Assembly: GCA_937983015.1 (NCBI GenBank)
Contig: CALKAK010000104.1
Location: forward strand, 1-9,661
Direction: 5' to 3'
Source: an uncultured Bacillaceae bacterium
Lineage (GTDB): Bacteria; Bacillota; Bacilli; Bacillales; Caldibacillaceae
Length of the DNA stretch: 9,661 nt
Positions 1 to 6,856 of this stretch are shown piece by piece. Position numbers and translations under genes: made by a program. Numbering within the stretch: position 1 is the stretch's first letter; each line of letters opens with the position of its first letter. The notes below the pieces were generated by a model. The model searched no databases and had not been told where the DNA came from. It saw only the letters and a program-made list of their open reading frames with translations.

Positions 1-440
1 GATAAATTATATATGGAAATGTTCGGATGTGGGAATTTCTGAATGTAAATTTTATGTAAATTTTCTTATAGCGATTTTAAAAGATTGAAAATTTGCTTAA
101 TTGAACTGTTCATGCCCCTTTTGATACGAATAATTTTCCCGATTCTCGTTCATCTATTCACTTTTAGTCATGAACTCAGTAAATACACAAGCTCCTTGAC
201 CATGTTTCCCCCGTTCTTTTCGCCCGTGATCGATCTTACTATTAAAAAATCATCTAGTTTCACCAACATATAACCATACTATATTTTCGGCTATGTTTAA
301 AATCGAAATGCTTATCGATCACCGAAAAATTCTAAAAAAAATCGCCTATTACTGGGCATGTGCCATATATCATCCGTCAAAACTAGCGTATATGCTAAAT
401 TCTACTAAACACCTTGTTGAACCGCTCCACTTGAAATGAC
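1..440. other. AT-rich stretch with no supported gene
   Basis: I see no convincing gene here. The longest open frames (62 codons on the plus strand at 85-273, and a 33-codon leftward frame at 168-269) have no Shine-Dalgarno sequence and no recognisable family. The leftward frame has an ordinary-looking composition and could be a decayed gene fragment, but this is weak. Reading leftward, a short TGCC/GGCG stem around 343-363 is followed by a run of eight T (336-343 on the plus strand appears as A). It could be a weak terminator for the leftward methyltransferase gene, though the stem is only 4 bp and includes a G-T pair. Confidence 0.5.
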
Positions 441-1046
441 TTATTCAGACAATCGATAGATCATTAACCTTTCATTTTCATTATTTTGAAATAATGGATC
501 TACGGGAATGTCATCTTCCAACCGAAACGGTGTCCCCCGTTCTAAAAGATCAATATAATCCTGTGATGGATAATATAAAACAAGGGTGATTTCCCGTCTT
601 TTTTGCAAATAAGACTGCAAAATATTGTTAACTACTTGCCGGAATATTTGGGCAGAAAAAGGATGAAAAAAATAAAAGATCGTCTCCCGAGAATCGATCG
701 GATACTCTTCTGCAAAGCCATGATAACGAATGATCTCGTGATTATCTCCCTGATGCTTGCGAAAATATCGTTGGCAATTTGCCGTCAAATGACGAAAAAG
801 GACCGCATCCATTTCAACTCCGACCGTGGCGATTTTTAAACGATAATGTATGTAAAAGAGCGTTCGTCCTTTTCCACAACCAAAGTCAACAAAACGATCA
901 TTTTTTTTAATCGGCAAATGTTTTATCAACTGCTCTAAAACGATATACGGTGTTGCCTCATAACGAAAATAATGAGCTGTTGGGGCAAACTTGCTAAACC
1001 CCTCTGTTTTTATATTTAAAACCGCATCCCAGTGTTTTTCGTTCAT
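441..1046 (-). CDS. Class I SAM-dependent methyltransferase family protein
   Basis: A 201-residue soluble protein with the Rossmann-like fold of class I methyltransferases. Seen in the sequence: motif I VDFGCGKGR at residues 53-61 (SAM-binding glycine loop), an acidic residue ending the second strand in VGVEMD (E78), and FYFFHPF at 124-130, where many relatives carry an N-P-P/N-P-F-type motif that helps place the substrate. The first 50 residues form a helical cap. There is no signal peptide or membrane segment. The ATG is supported by AGGTGAT at 1051-1057, six bases upstream. The gene stands alone, divergent from the aldo/keto reductase, so context gives no substrate. The methyltransferase fold is well supported. 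The acceptor (protein, small molecule or RNA) is unknown, and I do not recognise a named family. Confidence 0.8.
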   Translation of the reverse strand: MNEKHWDAVLNIKTEGFSKFAPTAHYFRYEATPYIVLEQLIKHLPIKKNDRFVDFGCGKGRTLFYIHYRLKIATVGVEMDAVLFRHLTANCQRYFRKHQGDNHEIIRYHGFAEEYPIDSRETIFYFFHPFSAQIFRQVVNNILQSYLQKRREITLVLYYPSQDYIDLLERGTPFRLEDDIPVDPLFQNNENERLMIYRLSE

Positions 1047-1152
1047 TCAAATCACCTGTTTCTAACTAAAATTTGTGATCATTTAGGGCTCCTGAATGAA
1101 GTACCATGCCCCACCAACTACCCCGTATCATTTAATGGTGTATTTCTTCGTT

Positions 1153-1166
1153 ATTGTATCATGAAA
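1153..1166 (-). promoter_or_regulatory. Possible extended -10 promoter for the methyltransferase gene
   Basis: On the minus strand the sequence reads TGATACAAT, an extended -10 element (TG, one base, then TACAAT with 5 of 6 consensus matches). It lies about 110 bases upstream of the methyltransferase ATG. I see no good -35 element at the matching distance, which is tolerable for extended -10 promoters. This is inference from consensus only. Confidence 0.3.
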
Positions 1167-1252
1167 TCGGGAACGATGAAGAAAACTTCAGAGATTACTA
1201 GTCGTAAATTGCCAATCGGCTTATCATAGATATGAGGATAAGTTTTTTACAT

Positions 1253-1260
1253 GAGGAGGT
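1253..1260 (+). promoter_or_regulatory. Shine-Dalgarno site deciding the aldo/keto reductase start
   Basis: GAGGAGGT is a near-perfect ribosome binding site. It is 10 bases before the ATG at 1271 and 7 bases before an in-frame GTG at 1268. It lies inside the longer open frame that begins with ATG at 1232, so that upstream ATG is not the real start. Confidence 0.8.
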
Positions 1261-1270
1261 TATCCAGGTG

Positions 1271-2206
1271 ATGGAAAAAAGAGAACTAGGGAAAACCGGA
1301 TTATTAGTCAATCCGATCGGCCTTGGGGCCAATGCGGTGGGGGGCCATAATCTATTTTCCAATTTAAGCGATCGAACAGGAAAGGAAATTGTGAAAACGG
1401 CTATCGAGCACGGGATCAACTTGATCGATACCGCATATAGTTACGGGAAAGGTCGCTCGGAAGAACTGATCGGTGAAGTCCTTAAAGAAACACGTTCCCG
1501 TCACGAGGTCATTCTCGCCACGAAAGGTGCTCATCGCTATCGAGGCGATGAACGCATCATCGATAATTCACCTGAATTTTTAAAAGAACAGGTCAAAAAT
1601 AGTCTGCGCCGCTTGCAAACGGACTATATTGACATCTACTATATCCATCGCCCCGATGAAAATACCCCGAAGTATGAAGCCGTCGGTGCTTTGAAAGAAT
1701 TAAAAGATGAAGGATACATTCGGGCAATCGGTATTTCCAATTTCAGTTTAGAAGAGATCAAAGAAGCAAATCAAGATGGCTATGTTGATGTCGTTCAAGA
1801 TGAATATCACTTGTTAAACCGTAGCGCCGAAAAAGAATTACTTCCTTTTTTACGGGAACAAGATATCGCTTTTATTCCCTATTATCCACTGGCAGCCGGA
1901 ATCTTGGCGGGAAAATATACACCTGATATGAAGTTCGATGATTTACGGGCCCGGCTCCCTTACTTCCAGGGCGAAGCTTTTACCCGTAATCTGCAGAAAG
2001 TGGAAAAATTAAAAGAGATCGCCTCCAATCATCATATCGAAGTCGCGCAAGTTGTCCTCGCCTGGTATTTAACGAGAGACGATATCGCCGCGATCATCCC
2101 TGGTGCGAAGCGCCCGGAACAGATCGCAGGTAATATACGGGCTTTAGACATTCGTTTAAGTGAGGAAGAAATCCACCTCATTGACGAATACTTTCCGGTA
2201 GAGTAA
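1271..2206 (+). CDS. Aldo/keto reductase
   Basis: A 311-residue cytoplasmic oxidoreductase of the aldo/keto reductase superfamily, a TIM barrel that uses NADPH to reduce aldehydes or ketones. The complete catalytic tetrad is visible, numbered from the chosen ATG: D53 in LIDTA, Y58 in SYGKG, K85 in ATKGA and H126 in YIHRPD. The N-terminus MEKRELGKTGL and the IGISNF and IIPGAKRPEQI motifs near the C-terminus (cofactor end of the barrel) are typical, and the length is normal for bacterial single-domain members such as YhdN/IolS-type proteins. The start at 1271 is chosen because of the GAGGAGGT site at 1253-1260. GTG at 1268 is an equally spaced alternative adding one residue. The gene is monocistronic, with an intrinsic terminator 8 bases after its stop. 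The substrate cannot be predicted. Family assignment is very secure. Confidence 0.93.
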   Translation: MEKRELGKTGLLVNPIGLGANAVGGHNLFSNLSDRTGKEIVKTAIEHGINLIDTAYSYGKGRSEELIGEVLKETRSRHEVILATKGAHRYRGDERIIDNSPEFLKEQVKNSLRRLQTDYIDIYYIHRPDENTPKYEAVGALKELKDEGYIRAIGISNFSLEEIKEANQDGYVDVVQDEYHLLNRSAEKELLPFLREQDIAFIPYYPLAAGILAGKYTPDMKFDDLRARLPYFQGEAFTRNLQKVEKLKEIASNHHIEVAQVVLAWYLTRDDIAAIIPGAKRPEQIAGNIRALDIRLSEEEIHLIDEYFPVE

Positions 2207-2214
2207 CTTTGATC

Positions 2215-2241
2215 GCCTGAGTAATCCCTCGGGCTTTTTTT
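2215..2241 (+). terminator. Intrinsic terminator of the aldo/keto reductase gene
   Basis: GCCTGAG (2215-2221) pairs with CTCGGGC (2228-2234), a 7-bp stem with one G-T pair and a six-base loop. It is followed directly by seven T (2235-2241), 8 bases after the stop codon. Confidence 0.85.
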
Positions 2242-2353
2242 GTCCCGTTTTTTGATTTGGTCCCTTTTTCCTTCAACCATTCTTTTCTAAAAATAGTCGA
2301 CAAAATATTCATGATGCGCATTAATTGAAACTTGCAAAAAAATTTCCTAAAAC

Positions 2354-2386
2354 CCTTGACCTTTCCGTTACGTCAAGGTGTATTGT
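2354..2386 (+). promoter_or_regulatory. MerR-type promoter and operator for the TipAS-domain regulator
   Basis: A -35 element TTGACC (2356-2361) and a -10 element TATTGT (2381-2386) are separated by 19 bases, the overlong spacer that MerR-family activators correct by twisting DNA. Covering the -35 element and most of the spacer is a palindrome with perfect 7-base arms CCTTGAC (2354-2360) and GTCAAGG (2372-2378), 11 bases apart. The site is 24 bases upstream of the regulator's GTG start, so autoregulation is likely. The elements are seen; regulation is inferred from the family's known mode of action. Confidence 0.75.
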
Positions 2387-2409
2387 AGAATGCGTGAGGA
2401 GGTGACCCT

Positions 2410-3177
2410 GTGGAATATACGATAAAAGGTCTAGCGGATTTAGCCGGTGTGAGTACGCGAACCCTGCGCTATTATGACGAAATCGGTCTACTTAAACCGA
2501 AACGTATCAACGAGGCGGGATACCGGATTTACGGACCGGATGAAGTCGATACACTCCAGCAAATCCTTTTCTACCGGGAGCTTGGGGTAAGTTTAGATGA
2601 AATAAAAAGGATCATTACCGATCCTGACTTCAATCCAGAACAGGCATTGCTGGACCACAGGGAAAAGCTACGAGCTAGAAAAGCACAAATTGAATTGCTG
2701 CTGGAAAATATCGAGAAAACACTGAATCAATTAAAAGGAGGAAAACCGATGACTGATCAAGAAAAATTTGCCGGTTTCAAAAAGAAACTGGTCGAAGATA
2801 ATGAAAAAGCTTATGGAGCGGAAGCTCGGAAACGCTGGGGGGACGATGCGGTGGATGAATCCAATAAAAAATTACTGAACATGACCGAGGAGCAGTATCA
2901 AGAATTGGAAAAGTTGACCGCCGAACTGAATGAAACATTAAAAAAAGCGATGGAAACGGGTGATCCAGCAAGTCCCCTCGGGCAAAAAACAGCGGCACTT
3001 CATAAAGAATGGCTTACGTTCTTCTGGAAAGAATACAGCAAAGAAGCCCACGCCGGACTGGCGAAGATGTACGTGGCAGATGAACGCTTCAAAGCTTACT
3101 ATGATAAAATCCAGGATGGGGCGGCAGAATTTTTACGGGATGCCATCCATATTTACACAGATAAGACAAATGAATGA
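2410..3177 (+). CDS. MerR-family regulator with C-terminal TipAS ligand-binding domain (Mta/TipAL-like)
   Basis: A 255-residue transcription factor. Residues 1-70 form a MerR winged-helix domain with the typical VSTRTLRYYDEIGLLKP segment (14-30). Residues 75-110 form the dimerising coiled coil. Residues 114-255 form a TipAS antibiotic-recognition domain, with the hallmark motif MYVADERFKAYYD at 220-232. The length matches TipAL (about 253) and Mta (about 257), which sense thiopeptides or other drugs and activate multidrug resistance or their own genes. The start is GTG, preceded by GAGGAGGTGA (2396-2405). The protein contains no cysteine, so the covalent thiopeptide capture known for Streptomyces TipAL cannot occur and binding, if any, must be non-covalent. 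A second in-frame start at codon 114 could give the free TipAS domain. The ligand is unknown. Likely targets are its own promoter and perhaps the broken GyrI-like gene downstream. Confidence 0.9.
   Translation: MEYTIKGLADLAGVSTRTLRYYDEIGLLKPKRINEAGYRIYGPDEVDTLQQILFYRELGVSLDEIKRIITDPDFNPEQALLDHREKLRARKAQIELLLENIEKTLNQLKGGKPMTDQEKFAGFKKKLVEDNEKAYGAEARKRWGDDAVDESNKKLLNMTEEQYQELEKLTAELNETLKKAMETGDPASPLGQKTAALHKEWLTFFWKEYSKEAHAGLAKMYVADERFKAYYDKIQDGAAEFLRDAIHIYTDKTNE
2734..2751 (+). promoter_or_regulatory. Internal ribosome binding site and in-frame start for a free TipAS-domain isoform
   Basis: AAAGGAGG (2734-2741) is followed after 7 bases by ATG (2749-2751), in frame at codon 114 of the MerR gene and exactly at the first residue of the TipAS domain. 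Initiation here would give a 142-residue protein without DNA-binding domain. In Streptomyces, TipAS is made from tipAL by such an internal start. That this site is used here is inference. Confidence 0.6.
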
Positions 3178-3190
3178 TGAACTTAAATAG

Positions 3191-3213
3191 CGGACTGGTA
3201 AAGTCCGTTTTTT
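3191..3213 (+). terminator. Intrinsic terminator of the MerR gene
   Basis: CGGACT (3191-3196) pairs with AGTCCG (3202-3207), with a five-base loop. Six T follow (3208-3213). It lies 13 bases after the regulator's stop codon, so the next gene probably needs its own promoter, although I see no convincing one. Confidence 0.8.
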
Positions 3214-3316
3214 CTTGTACTATTTCAAAAACACCTGTAAAAATCGGGTATGATAAAAGTATACACGGTTTTTAGAAATTGCCAAAAGTTTTCTTAAGAA
3301 AGTGAGAAGATCAGTG

Positions 3317-3947
3317 ATGAAATACGAATGGCGTAAAAAAAGACAAAGAAGTGTACTTACCACCAACCAAACCGACTATTTTTACAGACACGGAAAAATT
3401 GTACATAACCGTCGATGGCAAAGGAAATCCGAACGGACCTGAATTCGAAAAGGATGTACAAATTCTTTACGCTCTCTCTTACACGATCCGGATGATGCCG
3501 AAAAGAGGAATCAAACCCGAAGGATATTATGAGTACACGGTTTTTCCCCTGGAAGGGATTTGGGATTTAGATGAGAAAGGCCGGAAACTCGATTATTTAG
3601 ATAAGGATCACCTCGTCTATAAAATCATGATCCGTCTGCTCGATTTCGTGACCGAAGAAGTATTCACAAAAGCTGTAGAATTGGCGAAAGAAAAAAAGAA
3701 GAATTTGGCGATCGATAAAGCAAAATTAGAAACCATCGCCGATGGATTGACGGTACAGATGATGCATATCGGCAGTTACGACGATGAACCGTAGTCATTC
3801 GCTATCATGGAAAAGTTTTGTGAGGAAAACGGTTTGCGCCGAATCGATAAACGGCATTGGGAAATTTACATATCGGACCCCCGCCGGGTAAGCCCGAAAA
3901 AATTAAAAACCGTCCTTCGTTTTAAAGTGGAAAAAATCGACGAATAA
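3317..3947 (+). pseudogene. GyrI-like small-molecule-binding domain protein, broken by a frameshift and a premature TAG
   Basis: The reading frames join into a 209-residue protein of the GyrI-like (SOUL/GyrI-type ligand-binding) family of Firmicutes proteins. The N-terminus MKYEWRKK starts at 3317 (an in-frame GTG is at 3314). The A run at 3335-3341 has seven A; with six, the frame would run on into DKEVYLPPTKP. The body continues through LSYTIRMMPKRGIKPEGYYE and VQMMHIGSYDDEP, then meets TAG at 3792-3794 where relatives usually have a lysine (AAG). Past it, the same frame continues with SFAIMEKFCEENGLRRIDK to TAA at 3945. Because the frame either side is so well kept, decay is recent, or the A7 change is a sequencing error. 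TAG is a single-base change. Initiation at GTG 3351 would bypass the frameshift but has no ribosome binding site and would still lack the last 50 residues. Confidence 0.8.
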
Positions 3948-3948
3948 G

Positions 3949-3985
3949 AAGGACGCAAAGGTTCAGAACCTTTGCGTCCTTTTGA
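3949..3985 (+). terminator. Strong hairpin terminator between convergent genes
   Basis: AAGGACGCAAAGGTT (3949-3963) pairs perfectly over 15 bp with the inverted copy at 3967-3981, with a three-base loop CAG. TTTGATTT follows on the plus strand. It starts right after the final stop of the GyrI-like gene. It is also the only hairpin downstream of the leftward transporter operon, so it may work in both directions, although the T tail on the minus strand is poor. Confidence 0.85.
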
Positions 3986-4022
3986 TTTAATAACCTAATA
4001 TATATTGAAAGAAGGTGAAATA

Positions 4023-5600
4023 TTATCGGTCGATTAACCCTACTTCCAGCAAGAAGTCACGAGCCACTTTTTCCGGAGCTTGATTCAAACCATCCGCTCG
4101 ATAATTGAGTTCACGCATGACCTCATCACTTAAAACGGAGGCGAGCTCTTCCATTAACGCACCGATTTCTGGATGTTCCTCAATCACCTCACCGCGGATG
4201 ATCGGAACAGCATAATAGGGTGGGAAGAAGAACTGATCGTCTTTGAGGACGACTAAATCAAATTCCGCGAGCAAACCATCCGTAGCAAAAGCATTAATCA
4301 CCTGGACCTCATCATTTTTCAAAGCCGTGTAACGTAAACCACCATCCACCGCTTCCGTTCCGGCAAACTCCATTTGATATTTTTTCATCAAGCCAGGAAG
4401 ACCATCTTCCCGGTTCATAAATTCGATCGTCGCACCCAGACGGAGCTCATGGCTCACTTCCGCCAGGTCAGAAAAAGTCTCTAGTCCATATTGCTCGGCA
4501 GTATCCGGTCGGACGGCTAATGTATACGTGTTATTAAAGCCCAAGTTCGCCAATGTTTTAATATTAAATTTTTCCAGTAACTGATCGTGAACGACTTGAT
4601 ACACCTCATCAGGATCCGTAATCACTTCATGATTGAGGACATCTATTAATAATGTTCCCGTATAATCCACATACATATCGATTTCACCTGCTTTCAGTGC
4701 TTCAAAAGCCACTTGCGTACCACCGAGATTCAAGTCGCGGCGAACTTTTAAATCTGTATTTGCCTCGATCAATTCGGCCACCATGTTTCCGATTATCAAC
4801 TGTTCCGTGAAATTCTTTGAACCGATCGAAATTGTATCTTCCTTACCGCCGACCGATTGATAGATTCCATAACCGACGATTAATAGGGCAAAAACACCTG
4901 CGATTGTTAACCAAATTTTTCTTTGTCTATTCCTTTTCCGACTCCCCGCTAGACTCATATCAAGATTTTTCTTATTTGTATACGAAAGCTTTTTCTCAAC
5001 AATACCAACCAAATAATCAATTAAAAGAGCGAGAATACAGGCAGGAATCGCGCCGGCTAAAATCATATTATTATCGACGGTCGCAACACCAGAATAAACG
5101 AGAAAACCGAGCCCACCTGCGCCGATAAAAGCAGCGATCGTCATCAAACCGACGGCCGTTACCGCGGCGATCCTCACCCCTGCCATGATCACAGGCATGG
5201 CTAGGGGCAGTTGGATTTTTCGCATGATCTGTCCATTCGTCAGTCCGATTCCCCGGGCCGCTTCCATAATATCGCGGTCGATATTGGTTAAACCGGTAAA
5301 TGTATTTTTAACGATCGGTAATAACGAGTAAAGAACGACCATGACAATCGCCGGTCTACTTCCGATGCCGAGAAAGGGAATTAAAAATCCAAGCATCGCT
5401 AAACTTGGTATTGCCTGAACGATGTTAGCGAAACCGATGATCGGTTTGGCCAGCCGTTTCGTCCGGGAAATGAGGATCCCAAGGGGGATTCCGATCACAG
5501 CGGCAAACGCCACGGCCAAAAACGTTAAATATATATGTTGCCATAGTAATGATACGATCCGATACGAATTCACGGATATATAATTAAAAAATTCACTCAT
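4023..5600 (-). CDS. opuFB: Osmoprotectant ABC transporter, permease fused to substrate-binding protein (OpuFB-like)
   Basis: A 525-residue fusion. Residues 1-205 are the membrane permease, with about five hydrophobic helices between 20 and 200 and the EAA loop that contacts the ATPase (EAARGIGL at 113-120, LPLAMPVIMAG at 131-141). A very basic cytoplasmic linker follows (RKRNRQRK, 221-228), then a membrane helix (229-248) that puts the remainder outside the cell. Residues 255-525 are an OpuAC/OpuCC-type binding domain, starting ISIGSKNFTEQ, with aromatic-rich YVDYTGT (310-316) and FFPPYYAVP (458-466), regions expected to contribute to binding quaternary ammonium compounds such as glycine betaine, choline or carnitine. 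The tethered receptor replaces the lipoprotein of OpuC systems. The ATG overlaps the ATPase stop by one base (TAATG), with GGAGGTGG just upstream, so the two are translationally coupled. The symbol follows the published OpuF system; the substrate range is inferred. Confidence 0.9.
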   Translation of the reverse strand: MSEFFNYISVNSYRIVSLLWQHIYLTFLAVAFAAVIGIPLGILISRTKRLAKPIIGFANIVQAIPSLAMLGFLIPFLGIGSRPAIVMVVLYSLLPIVKNTFTGLTNIDRDIMEAARGIGLTNGQIMRKIQLPLAMPVIMAGVRIAAVTAVGLMTIAAFIGAGGLGFLVYSGVATVDNNMILAGAIPACILALLIDYLVGIVEKKLSYTNKKNLDMSLAGSRKRNRQRKIWLTIAGVFALLIVGYGIYQSVGGKEDTISIGSKNFTEQLIIGNMVAELIEANTDLKVRRDLNLGGTQVAFEALKAGEIDMYVDYTGTLLIDVLNHEVITDPDEVYQVVHDQLLEKFNIKTLANLGFNNTYTLAVRPDTAEQYGLETFSDLAEVSHELRLGATIEFMNREDGLPGLMKKYQMEFAGTEAVDGGLRYTALKNDEVQVINAFATDGLLAEFDLVVLKDDQFFFPPYYAVPIIRGEVIEEHPEIGALMEELASVLSDEVMRELNYRADGLNQAPEKVARDFLLEVGLIDR

Positions 5601-6724
5601 TAAAATTCCACCTCCATATCAATCAATTGATTGCTTAAGGCAGAAAGAATACTGCTGCGGGTGATGAGCCCCGATAGTTTCCCGGAGGTGTCGATAACAG
5701 GTATATAACCAACTTTATAACGATTCATCTTTTCCAGGACATCCACTAAACTATCATCTTCCTTAACCGTAAGCACATCACGTTCCATTAAATCTTCGAT
5801 CAAGCGATTCCGGTCCTCTAGCTGGATTCGTTTCAAAGTCACAAGACCGATTAATTCATTTTCTTTATTCGTGATCATTAGACTATCCACTTTTTTCTCC
5901 GCCATGATTTCAATCGCCTGTAATACATTCCGTTTCGGTGATACGTTTACCGGATTTTCAATCATGATATCTACGGCCTTCAACACTTCTGGATTATTCC
6001 ATACACGACGTTTTCCTATGAAATTAGCCACGAAGTCATTGGCCGGGTTCTTCAAAATATTTTCGGGAGTATCGTATTGCAATATTTTTCCTTCATTAAT
6101 AATGCAAATTTTATCGGCGATTTTATATGCCTCATCCATATCATGGGTGACGAAGATGATCGTTTTCCGCAGTTCTTGCTGCATATTGAATAATTCTTCT
6201 TGTAAAGAACTTCTTGTGATCGGGTCAAGGGCACTAAACGGCTCGTCCATCAAAATAATGTCCGAATCTGTTGAAAAAGCTCTTGCAACACCAACCCGTT
6301 GCTGTTGCCCGCCGCTCAATTCACCGGGAAAACGGTACATATATTCTTCTGGATCAAGGCCGACTAAGTTTAGTAGGCGAACGGTTTTTTCTTCAATCGC
6401 TTCCGGATCTTCCCCTTTTACCCTTGGGATGATTTCCAAATTTTCTTTGATCGTCATATGCGGGAACAGCCCTACATTTTGGATGACATAGCCGATATTC
6501 CTTCTGAGTTCAATCGGATCCTCACGGGTTATATCTTTTCCATTCACATAAATCTTTCCGCTCGTAGGTTCGATCAAACGATTAACCATCTTTAATAATG
6601 TCGTCTTTCCGCAACCACTGGGACCGATAAAAACGACCAATTCACCGGATTCTATCGTAAGATTGAAATCTTCGATGACCGTCTTATCACCGTATTTTTT
6701 CACAACGTGTTCAAAAGTGATCAT
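5600..6724 (-). CDS. opuFA: Osmoprotectant ABC transporter ATPase with tandem CBS domains (OpuFA/OpuCA-like)
   Basis: A 374-residue ATPase driving uptake of compatible solutes. The nucleotide-binding domain (1-240) has Walker A GPSGCGKTT (34-42), the Q-loop (Q82), signature LSGGQQQR (136-143), Walker B ILMDEP (157-162, catalytic E161) and the H-loop VTHD (H194). A pair of CBS domains follows (about 253-305 and 312-365). In OpuCA of Listeria and Staphylococcus the CBS module binds c-di-AMP and shuts transport; the same is inferred here. The ATG lies 5 bases after AAGGGGGA. That ribosome binding region is followed immediately by an AGTGACAT box shared with the presumed BusR sites. The gene is first in a two-gene operon with the permease/receptor fusion and is divergent from the regulator. 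Listing it as OpuFA rather than OpuCA rests on the fused partner. Confidence 0.93.
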   Translation of the reverse strand: MITFEHVVKKYGDKTVIEDFNLTIESGELVVFIGPSGCGKTTLLKMVNRLIEPTSGKIYVNGKDITREDPIELRRNIGYVIQNVGLFPHMTIKENLEIIPRVKGEDPEAIEEKTVRLLNLVGLDPEEYMYRFPGELSGGQQQRVGVARAFSTDSDIILMDEPFSALDPITRSSLQEELFNMQQELRKTIIFVTHDMDEAYKIADKICIINEGKILQYDTPENILKNPANDFVANFIGKRRVWNNPEVLKAVDIMIENPVNVSPKRNVLQAIEIMAEKKVDSLMITNKENELIGLVTLKRIQLEDRNRLIEDLMERDVLTVKEDDSLVDVLEKMNRYKVGYIPVIDTSGKLSGLITRSSILSALSNQLIDMEVEF

Positions 6725-6757
6725 GTCACTCCCCCTTTCTGATTAAGTGACAATCAT

Positions 6758-6787
6758 ATACTATCATATGAGTTGTTACTTATTCAA
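6758..6787 (-). promoter_or_regulatory. opuFA: Promoter of the opuFA-opuFB operon
   Basis: On the minus strand, TTGAAT (6787-6782) and TAGTAT (6763-6758) are separated by 18 bases, giving reasonable -35 and -10 elements 33 bases upstream of the opuFA ATG. One AGTRACA box lies within the spacer and another just downstream. Alternative -10 choices (TATGAT on either side) exist, so exact positions are tentative. Confidence 0.5.
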
Positions 6788-6828
6788 TATATTTACATGA
6801 AAACTTACATCGGATGCTGATCGTTTTC

Positions 6829-6856
6829 CTGAAATTTATGCAAAATGTGTTAATAT
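6829..6856 (+). promoter_or_regulatory. busR: Promoter of the busR-like regulator gene
   Basis: CTGAAA (6829-6834) and TAATAT (6851-6856) are separated by 16 bases, with TG one base before the -10 hexamer (extended -10). TATAAG at 6854-6859 is an alternative -10. The box AGTAACA at 6864-6870 would cover the transcription start, which fits autorepression. Confidence 0.45.

Noticed and set aside
168..269. 33-codon leftward frame with fairly gene-like composition (contains TGEKNGGNMVKEL)
   Set aside because: Too short, no Shine-Dalgarno sequence before its ATG and no family recognised. At best a gene remnant.
85..273. 62-codon plus-strand open frame in the AT-rich left end
   Set aside because: No ribosome binding site, no recognisable family and low-complexity hydrophobic composition. 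It is probably a chance frame.
352..396. Small near-palindromes GGCATGTGCC and AGCGTATATGCT
   Set aside because: They are short, isolated, not repeated elsewhere in the window and not placed next to a convincing promoter.
1232..1270. Upstream ATG extending the aldo/keto reductase by 13 residues
   Set aside because: The GAGGAGGT site lies inside this extension, and the family N-terminus begins at MEKRELGKTG.
3249..3265. TATGAT and TATACA as possible -10 elements for the GyrI-like gene
   Set aside because: No acceptable -35 element at 16-18 bases for either one, and the gene itself is broken.
4817..5128. 103-codon plus-strand open frame opposite the permease gene
   Set aside because: It lies antisense to a clearly conserved coding region, and its arginine- and tyrosine-rich translation looks like a shadow.
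5871..6491. 206-codon plus-strand open frame opposite the ATPase gene
   Set aside because: The opposite strand encodes all ABC ATPase motifs. The plus-strand product has no recognisable domain.
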